DNA from: Promethearchaeota archaeon
GTDB lineage: Archaea; Asgardarchaeota; Thorarchaeia; Thorarchaeales; Thorarchaeaceae
Assembly: GCA_014728035.1 (NCBI GenBank)
Contig: WJMJ01000059.1
Span: forward strand, 186,001 to 250,000
Direction of reading: 5' to 3'
DNA length: 64,000 bases
Numbering within the stretch: position 1 is the first letter of the stretch; each line of letters starts with the position of its first letter. Of the stretch, positions 57,029 to 64,000 are shown piece by piece. The notes below the pieces were generated by a model. It saw only the letters and a list, made by a program, of their open reading frames with translations. It had not been told where the DNA came from and ran no database searches. The position numbers and the translations under genes were made by a program.

Positions 57029-58297
57029 ATGGCACAAATCACCTTTTTGGGATCAACCAGGAATATAGGACGTGCTGGATTTTTCATAGAAGAAAATGAT
57101 GAAAGCATGCTAGTAGATTATGGTGTACAGTTTGGAAATCCTCCTACTTTTCCTGACATGATACCTATCGATGGTCTACAGGGTGTAGCTCTTACACATG
57201 CTCATCTCGACCACTCGGGTGGTCTTCCTATTGTTCTATCTAAGGACCGAGGAATTTCATTATTTTGTACGCCTGCAAGTCGAGACCTCACGATTCTATT
57301 ACTTCGTGATATGATCAAAATATCACGAGGTCGATTACCATATGATAGAAAAGATGTTACAAAGGTTCGTCGCCAATGCCAAGCGACTCCATATGAAAAT
57401 ACTGTGCCTCTAGGGCGACATTTTGAAATGACCCTTTTCAATGCAGGACATATCCCTGGCAGTGCAATGGTTTCTGTACGTGTTGATGGGAAACGCATCT
57501 TATTCACTGGCGATTTTAATGCTACAGAATCACAGCTTACACCCGGAGCAAGAGTCAATCTTCCAAAACATGATGTTGTGGTAACCGAAAGCACCTATGC
57601 TCAACGAATCAATCCCGATCGTGAAGAGATTGAAAAATCATTGATTGATGCCACTATTGAAACACTCGAACGTGGTGGAACTGTATTGATTCCTGCATTT
57701 GCAGTTGGGCGCAGCCAAGAAATAATGTGTATATTGGAGAAACACAAATTACCGAATAAATATCCGATTTATGTTGACGGAATGGCTAGGAAAGTGAATG
57801 ATATTCTTGTTCGTCATCCTGAATATCTTCAGAGTCCTCAGGCATTTTCACGAGCTGTATCTCGAACTCATGAGATTCGTGATAATAGGGATCGAAATCG
57901 CGCAATGAATGCTGGTGGTGTAATTATCTCTCCAGCTGGAATGCTTAAGGGTGGTGCATCTCATGTGTATTTCAAACGTCTGCATGATGACCCTCGAAAT
58001 TCAATTATTTTAGTAAGTTTTCAAATTCCTGGAACTCCTGGTGCTGAATTACTCGCTACTAAAACAGTAGAAGTCGGAAGAAAACGATTCGATGTCAAAG
58101 CTGATGTGCAACAGTTCCATTTATCCTCTCACTCGGATTCTAAGGGTCTAGTCAAAATGCTCACAAATATTCCTGGAAATCCAGAGTTCTATTTAGTTCA
58201 CGGAGAATCTGAATCCTGCGACATCCTTGCTGAAAATCTGCAGAAAATGGGACGAAAAGCAACAGTGCCCGAGAAAAACGAGGCTTTTGAGGTTTAG
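57029..58297 (+). CDS. MBL/beta-CASP nuclease (aCPSF2-like)
   Basis: THAHLDHSGGLPIV, FTGDFN, SSHSDSKGLVKML; no KH domains. Confidence 0.93.
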   Translation: MAQITFLGSTRNIGRAGFFIEENDESMLVDYGVQFGNPPTFPDMIPIDGLQGVALTHAHLDHSGGLPIVLSKDRGISLFCTPASRDLTILLLRDMIKISRGRLPYDRKDVTKVRRQCQATPYENTVPLGRHFEMTLFNAGHIPGSAMVSVRVDGKRILFTGDFNATESQLTPGARVNLPKHDVVVTESTYAQRINPDREEIEKSLIDATIETLERGGTVLIPAFAVGRSQEIMCILEKHKLPNKYPIYVDGMARKVNDILVRHPEYLQSPQAFSRAVSRTHEIRDNRDRNRAMNAGGVIISPAGMLKGGASHVYFKRLHDDPRNSIILVSFQIPGTPGAELLATKTVEVGRKRFDVKADVQQFHLSSHSDSKGLVKMLTNIPGNPEFYLVHGESESCDILAENLQKMGRKATVPEKNEAFEV

Positions 58298-58509
58298 ACC
58301 TCTTCAGCCTTGGTTCGAGCTTCAATAATTTGGCACTTGACTTGTTGAAGCACTTCTTCGGCTTTCTGTGGTTCAAGGACCAGAGTATAAAGATATCTTG
58401 CTGTGCGAAGTTTGAGCTTTACTTGATCGCTTGTCCTTCTCACACGACATTCGACGGCATCCTCCGTCATTTCAAGGAACTTGTCAACATCATAGATTTG
58501 TTTTGGCAT
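58294..58509 (-). CDS. rpl38e: Ribosomal protein L38e
   Basis: KLKLRTARYLYTLVLEPQKAEEV matches eL38 core RYLYTLV. Confidence 0.85.
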   Translation of the reverse strand: MPKQIYDVDKFLEMTEDAVECRVRRTSDQVKLKLRTARYLYTLVLEPQKAEEVLQQVKCQIIEARTKAEEV

Positions 58510-58553
58510 GATTCGGGCCTCTTGTATTGATTAGCGTCTATGACCAGGATTAG

Positions 58554-58658
58554 TGGGCCGGGCCGGAGCTTCAGTCACGGTGTGATTCACCCAGACTTTT
58601 GAACCAGCGATCCCCGCCGTGTGAAGGCGGTATCATAGCCGAGCTAGACCACCGGCCC
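58554..58658 (-). tRNA. tRNA-Val(CAC) with 30-nt T-loop intron (58568-58597), CCA not encoded
   Basis: GGGCCGG...CCGGCCC A; anticodon arm CCGCC-TTCACAC-GGCGG; T stem GCTGG/CCGGC interrupted. Confidence 0.95.
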
Positions 58659-58680
58659 TGATTGCTGGTGCTATTACTGA

Positions 58681-58839
58681 CTATTGCTTCTTTCGACGCT
58701 TTGGTCTGAGGTCTTTGTTTTTGCATTTTCTGCACTTCTTAGCATTCATTGGATTTGTAGCTCCACAGGTGCGACAAACTTTCTTGTATAGTAAGTAATG
58801 CTGTGCAAGTCTGCGTTTTTCTATGTCAACAACTGGCAT
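58681..58839 (-). CDS. rpl40e: Ribosomal protein L40e
   Basis: Hand translation [52 protein letters not shown] (52 aa), below track cutoff. Confidence 0.95.
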   Translation of the reverse strand: MPVVDIEKRRLAQHYLLYKKVCRTCGATNPMNAKKCRKCKNKDLRPKRRKKQ

Positions 58840-58963
58840 CTTAAGACCTCGTATCTTAGTAAGCTGACTCTATTGAAAAAGTCTGCTCAGGGCAACCATT
58901 CAGGTGAGATTTTAAACCTTGTGTTTGCACATCTAAAATCTCACCTGTGCATTCTTTGAAAAG

Positions 58964-59833
58964 TTACATCACATCTTTCAGTAGGGTTGCAACGTCACTA
59001 GGTTTCTCAGCAACTGGAATTCCAGCTTTGTTGAAGGCCTCAATTTTTGCTTTCGCAGTTCCAGTACTTCCACTGATAATTGCTCCAGCATGCCCCATTC
59101 TTTTTCCGGGTGGTGCAGTTCTACCTGCGATGAATGCCACAACAGGACGGTCGTAATTCTCTTTAATATAGGCAGCAGCACGTTCTTCAGCGTCCCCTCC
59201 TATTTCTCCAACTAACACAAGAGCTTTGGTCTTTTTGTCCTCCTTGAAGAGCTTGACACCCTCAGCAGGGGTTAGTCCAACACAAGGGTCTCCTCCAAGT
59301 CCTATGGCTGTAGAAATTCCAATACCCGCATGGGTCATTCCAGCTGCGATTTCATATGTGAGAGTTCCACTTCTCGACATGAGACCAACATCTCCTCCAG
59401 AAAACACATGACCCGGCATTATTCCTAGTTTCTGTTTATCTCCAGGAGTGATGATTCCAGGAGTATTTGGCCCAATAACTGTAATCCCTTTCTTCTTAGC
59501 AGCATGGATGACTCTGATTTCATCTTTGACCGGTACATGTTCTGTAATCAATACGACTGGATTCAGATTGGCAGCAATCGCTTCCATGGCGGCATCGCCT
59601 GCGAATGGTGCTGGCACGAAAATTACGGATGCAGTTACATCGTGTTCTTCTTTTGCTTGTTTCACACTATCGTAAACCGGAACTCCATGGATCTCTTCTC
59701 CACCTTTTCCAGGTGTCATTCCTGCAATAATTTTTGTACCGTATTCTAACATTGCTTCAGTATGGAATGTTCCCTGAGAGCCTGTTATTCCTTGGATTAT
59801 CACTTTAGTATCTTTATCAACTAGTACTGGCAT
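58964..59833 (-). CDS. sucD: Succinyl-CoA synthetase alpha subunit
   Basis: GITGSQGTFHTEAML, GPNTPGIITPGDKQKLGIMPG, GHAGAI. Confidence 0.96.
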   Translation of the reverse strand: MPVLVDKDTKVIIQGITGSQGTFHTEAMLEYGTKIIAGMTPGKGGEEIHGVPVYDSVKQAKEEHDVTASVIFVPAPFAGDAAMEAIAANLNPVVLITEHVPVKDEIRVIHAAKKKGITVIGPNTPGIITPGDKQKLGIMPGHVFSGGDVGLMSRSGTLTYEIAAGMTHAGIGISTAIGLGGDPCVGLTPAEGVKLFKEDKKTKALVLVGEIGGDAEERAAAYIKENYDRPVVAFIAGRTAPPGKRMGHAGAIISGSTGTAKAKIEAFNKAGIPVAEKPSDVATLLKDVM

Positions 59834-60979
59834 CTATTTTCCCTCCTCGACAAGACCCACAACTTTTTCGGCTGCTTCTTCCATTGTCTTGAGGAATGGT
59901 ATTCCTGCGTCATTCAAAATCTTCTGTCCCTCTTCTTCGTTTGTTCCTACCATTCTTATGACCATAGGCACCTCAATACCATATTTCTCTCTGGCTGCTA
60001 AGATGCCATTGGCTACGTCATCACATCGTGTGATTCCTCCCATGATATTGACGAGTATTGCCTTCACATTTTCGTACATCTGTGCTATTTTTATTCCCAT
60101 TTCTACTCTCTCTGCATCTGAGCCACCACCAAGATCCAGAAACGTGCTTGCACTCCCTCCGTAGAGTGACACTGCGTCAAGAGTTGCCATAGTTAATCCT
60201 GCACCATTACAGATACATGCAATATCTCCATCAAGTTCTACATATGCCATACCATGATCTGTAGCAAGTTGCTCCCGTTCGTTTTGTTCAACTGGCTCAC
60301 GTTCTAGTTTTTCAATTAGTTTTTTGTGTCGATAGAGAGCATTATCATCTATATTCAATCTTGCATCAGCAGCAAAAAAGATTCCATCTTCAGTCAAAAT
60401 TAATGGATTGATTTCAGTAAGCTCCACATCGTAGCTGTCAACGATTTGCCATAGTTTTAGAAAGAATCCAGCTAGCTTATTGATTGCTTTCCCAGTGAAT
60501 CCCATAGCTATTGCCATCTGTCTTGCCTCGAAGGGTTGGAAGCCTGTATCGGGATTCACATGCATCTTGATGATTTTCTCAGGGCTTTCTTCTGCAAGCT
60601 CCTCGATTGACATTCCACCTGCTGAACTTCCAATCACCACATACTTTCTTGTATTTCTGTCAATTGTAATTCCTGCATAGATTTCTTGTTTAATGTCCAA
60701 TTTTTCTTCAACGAGCACTGCCTCAACTGGAAGGTCGTTTATTTTCATAGCGAGAATCTCTTTTGCAAGCTGTTCTGCTTGCTCTGGAGTATCCGCGAAT
60801 TTCACTCCTCCTGCTTTACCTCGTTTTCCTGAGAGCACTTGTGCCTTAACTACTACTGGTTTACCCACTTCAGTAGCACGCTTCTTTGCCTCTTGAGGGG
60901 TCTTTGCTACACCACCTGGTGGGAGTGGCATACCAAAGGCTCGGAAGATATCCTTTGCTTCATGTTCAAAGAGTTTCAT
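59834..60979 (-). CDS. sucC: Succinyl-CoA synthetase beta subunit
   Basis: VVKAQVLSGKRGKAGGVK, CNGAGLTMATLDAVSLYGG. Confidence 0.96.
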   Translation of the reverse strand: MKLFEHEAKDIFRAFGMPLPPGGVAKTPQEAKKRATEVGKPVVVKAQVLSGKRGKAGGVKFADTPEQAEQLAKEILAMKINDLPVEAVLVEEKLDIKQEIYAGITIDRNTRKYVVIGSSAGGMSIEELAEESPEKIIKMHVNPDTGFQPFEARQMAIAMGFTGKAINKLAGFFLKLWQIVDSYDVELTEINPLILTEDGIFFAADARLNIDDNALYRHKKLIEKLEREPVEQNEREQLATDHGMAYVELDGDIACICNGAGLTMATLDAVSLYGGSASTFLDLGGGSDAERVEMGIKIAQMYENVKAILVNIMGGITRCDDVANGILAAREKYGIEVPMVIRMVGTNEEEGQKILNDAGIPFLKTMEEAAEKVVGLVEEGK

Positions 60980-61058
60980 CGATTTTTACCACCGCAGTAC
61001 GGGGCATCATATTTAGCCCCTAAACTCGTTGCGACAGCCTAAATAATCCATAAAAAGA

Positions 61059-63278
61059 TTAACTTATTGCGGCTAAAATTATACCTAGTCTTTCATCTAA
61101 TTTCTTACAATCTTCCAGAAGATGGGTGTGGATATCAGATTCTATAAGGTTCAGCAAAATCAGATTCACATATTGTATTTCTTCAATACAATTTTCAATC
61201 ACACCCGGAAGATCATTTTCACAGGCAATATTTTCAATACTTTCAGACCCAATCGACTTCAAAATACGTGAAATCATCTCATTAGGTAATCCCGTTCTTG
61301 ATTTTACAAGTTTCTCCAGTATTAAATTCAGATTTTTCTTTTTCTTTTTTAAAGCTCTTAGTACAACTTTTGCATCCCGAACAGGAACACCCAGTAACGA
61401 TACACTTTCTCCTAATTCTGTACACTCTATCTTCTTTCCCTCTCTGTAGACCAACCCTTCTCGTTCAAGGTCTTCTAGAATTTCCATCCCTCGGAATGCT
61501 TGTTTGATTACTCCCGGTGCATATGGTTTGGTTTCATCATTAGCTAATATGAACCTAGAAAACTTCACTAAATGTTTACAAAGTCTCTGGCGTTTCACTC
61601 CCTGATATTTCCAAGACTCGCACGAACAAGACACCCCCTCTTTACTTTTCAATGTGACAAAATGCCATAGGTCTCTACTCTGACTTCTCACAAGTCCTTC
61701 TATCTTGTATGGTGTTACTGAAACTAAACTAACCATCTTATCTTCAATTTCTGAAGCTCGTTTTTGTGTGCTTTTGGTTGATTGAAGGCCAATAAGTTTC
61801 TCGATGTCTATTCCCTCAGATGGAAAAACTCTCTTGGTGATGTCTGTTGTCCGATTTATTGATGCCCAAAAAGTACGATAAAGAACACTGAATGGGTCTT
61901 TTTCTTCTACTCCTGATTGACACATCTGATTTAGAATTAGATCTTGTATATTCTCACGGGTGTCCATGAGACTATCTACTTCACCTTTTACTGGAAAGAT
62001 ATAACCATCCTGGTTTTGAACAAAATATTTTGATAATATTCTTCTTCGTTCTGTTTCGTTATCAACTACTACTGTGCCAAATCCCTCATTATCTAAACCA
62101 ATTCTACCTGCAGAATGTAATGCTTCATCTAATTCCCATTCGGTTAGCATGGTCAAATTTTCTTCTCCAGATAGCTCCATACCAATGCCTTGCATAAATA
62201 CTCCCATCAGGAATACAACTGTAGCCTTCATTCCACTTGCAATAGAGAATCTTGTAGGCATTACTAACACTGGGATAATTCCTTCTGACCAAGCTTTTGA
62301 AATTGCTCTTCGTTGAGCTGATGCTACTCCTTCATGAATAAATGGAACACCCATTCTTATTGTTTCAGCCAATTGTTGAGTCATGGTACACTCAGCATAT
62401 TTTTTCATAACTTCATTTGATACTTCTATTAGTCTATCTTTATGTTCTGGCTTGAGTCGTAGATCCAACTTGTCATCAGGATTTGATCCTAATCCAGAAA
62501 GTTGCATTGCAATTCTTTCACATGTGGAAGTATTGGGACAAAGAATTAGAGTCAATCCTCGTGAGTAATGAATGTATTCTGTAAGGTCTTTGAATTGTTT
62601 ATCAATACCCTCAAATTGTTTCACGCTAAATATGCGTTTCAAATCTGGTTTTGGATCTTCTACGATTGTTGCTTGTAACCATTCTGCTAGTTCTGTAATA
62701 TCAGCTACAGAGGGACATATCGCGAGATACTGAATCTTTTGACCTAACCCCATCATTTTGACAATTATACTTTCAAGTCTTGGGCCAATGCTCGTCCTTC
62801 CAATTAGGTCCATTCTCTTAATAACTACACATCTCAGATTCTTGAGGATTTCGGGATGTGTTCGAATTGCAATACTGAATGCTCGATATGTAGCAACAAT
62901 GACTCTTCCTATATGCAAGTCTGATTGGATAGCTTTTCTTCGTCTATCTATAAGGGTTGCTTCTACACCTAACCGGAGACATTTCTGCCCAATACTTTTT
63001 AGTGCTTGATTTGCAGAATGGGGATTTGGACATAGAATTACTCCTTTCGCTCGAAAGTCTGTTGCTATTGTACTGAGGAGACTTATTTCTGAAATTTGGT
63101 ATGCTTCTTCATAGTCGTAGGTTACAAGAATTTGGTTTTGTTTTCTAAGGATTCCTTTTTGAAGCGCATTCATCTGAAAGTCTGTAAGCTTGTCCATCCC
63201 TTCTCTTCTAAGAATCTCAAGAAGCCGAGGGGATCTCATTTCGAGTTCCAGCTCACGTAATGCACTCATTATTATCAC
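61059..63278 (-). CDS. Ski2-like pseudo-helicase with SWIM zinc finger
   Basis: Hel308-like layout but ILVTYDYEEAYQ at motif I and VVIKRMDLIG at motif II; SWIM CSCESWKYQGVKRQRLCKH. Confidence 0.8.
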   Translation of the reverse strand: MIIMSALRELELEMRSPRLLEILRREGMDKLTDFQMNALQKGILRKQNQILVTYDYEEAYQISEISLLSTIATDFRAKGVILCPNPHSANQALKSIGQKCLRLGVEATLIDRRRKAIQSDLHIGRVIVATYRAFSIAIRTHPEILKNLRCVVIKRMDLIGRTSIGPRLESIIVKMMGLGQKIQYLAICPSVADITELAEWLQATIVEDPKPDLKRIFSVKQFEGIDKQFKDLTEYIHYSRGLTLILCPNTSTCERIAMQLSGLGSNPDDKLDLRLKPEHKDRLIEVSNEVMKKYAECTMTQQLAETIRMGVPFIHEGVASAQRRAISKAWSEGIIPVLVMPTRFSIASGMKATVVFLMGVFMQGIGMELSGEENLTMLTEWELDEALHSAGRIGLDNEGFGTVVVDNETERRRILSKYFVQNQDGYIFPVKGEVDSLMDTRENIQDLILNQMCQSGVEEKDPFSVLYRTFWASINRTTDITKRVFPSEGIDIEKLIGLQSTKSTQKRASEIEDKMVSLVSVTPYKIEGLVRSQSRDLWHFVTLKSKEGVSCSCESWKYQGVKRQRLCKHLVKFSRFILANDETKPYAPGVIKQAFRGMEILEDLEREGLVYREGKKIECTELGESVSLLGVPVRDAKVVLRALKKKKKNLNLILEKLVKSRTGLPNEMISRILKSIGSESIENIACENDLPGVIENCIEEIQYVNLILLNLIESDIHTHLLEDCKKLDERLGIILAAIS

Positions 63279-63434
63279 TCATTTCCAAATGCGCAATTAC
63301 TTCTTACATCTATTATTCACTAAATAAACTAATGGTTTTCAATATATCGAGCTATTGTACCAAAAATGGAGCATTTTTTGGTTGTTGCGAATAGTTTAAT
63401 GGGGATTGAGCTAGACTGCAGCTGGTGATGTGCT

Positions 63435-64000
63435 ATGGAATTAGCAAGGTCTATCAAGTGCAAGGAATTGATGAAGCTCGACGTTGTTGATGCTGATGGG
63501 AAAGAAGTAGGCCACGTCGGTGATTTCACATTTGCCTTTAAAGATAAATTAGAGCTCCGCCAATTTGTCTTGGAAGGTTCGGCTTGGGAGGAATTTCTTG
63601 AGTCAATTAAAGTAAAACCGGACAGAGATCCTGTATTTGATGCATCAACAATAAAGAAGATCGATAAGAAACTATACTTATCTACTAATACTGATGAATT
63701 AAAGACTACTTGTGAAAACGATTGGATACCTGAAGATGAATACAGACTATCCGAACTTGAAAAGATGGATATTATTGACCGAGCAGGTATCAAAGTTGGT
63801 CGAATCATTGATGTTCATTTTGATGTTGATGGGTCTGCCTCATTGATAGTTGGAGGCGGCTTTTTTGAAGAAGCTCTTGAAGCAATTGGTCTGAAAGAAG
63901 ATGTTGACTTCGTCGTTCCAGGAGATGTACTTACTTGTCTTGGTGACAAGGTTCAGCTTGCTGTTACAAAAGACGAGTTAGGAACGACCATGGAAAAAGC
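63435..64000 (+). CDS. PRC-barrel domain protein (runs off window)
   Basis: Hand translation MELARSIKCKELMKLDVVDADGKEVGHVGDFTFAF...; two PRC-like repeats. Confidence 0.75.
   Translation, partial: MELARSIKCKELMKLDVVDADGKEVGHVGDFTFAFKDKLELRQFVLEGSAWEEFLESIKVKPDRDPVFDASTIKKIDKKLYLSTNTDELKTTCENDWIPEDEYRLSELEKMDIIDRAGIKVGRIIDVHFDVDGSASLIVGGGFFEEALEAIGLKEDVDFVVPGDVLTCLGDKVQLAVTKDELGTTMEK

Noticed and set aside
1-64000. CRISPR arrays, prophage or rRNA operons
   Set aside because: No regularly spaced direct repeats, phage structural genes or rRNA signatures seen by eye

Overview
The window is ~64 kb of archaeal chromosome, dense in information-processing genes. Asgard-like affiliation is an inference from a eukaryote-type topoisomerase IB, eL38, longin-fold proteins and FtsZ+SepF; no database search was run. 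Recognised content: L10-L1-L11-Spt5-SecE-FtsZ block; OTCase, FtsY, prefoldin alpha, LX, aIF6, L31e, L39e, PDCD5, S19e, YhbY, Rpp21, Nep1; topoisomerase IB; AS-AR asparagine synthetase with an AsnC regulator; prolyl oligopeptidase; L37e, LSm; two divergent Ski2-like helicases; SepF; two beta-CASP nucleases; proteasome beta; KsgA; Rpb4; L21e; Pus10; geranylgeranyl reductase; Pth2; TruD; Alba; L38e; L40e; SucCD. There are six tRNA genes. Four carry short introns at non-canonical positions (D-loop or T-loop), and I could fold each by hand into a bulge-helix-bulge or relaxed BHB that restores a normal tRNA. The clearest mobile element is an IS607-like insertion (24058-26623) with 17/18 matching inverted ends, an unusually large (713 aa) TnpB-like RuvC nuclease, a degenerate TnpA, and an apparently interrupted host gene. 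Other unusual features: a tightly packed longin-V4R fusion plus small membrane protein operon, a helicase with erased Walker A/B motifs and a SWIM finger, a zinc finger inserted in the Spt5 NGN domain, genes that seem to start at CUG, an isolated 12-codon ORF with SD and terminator-like hairpin, and a LAGLIDADG-like ORF whose 3' end runs into an intron-containing tRNA.
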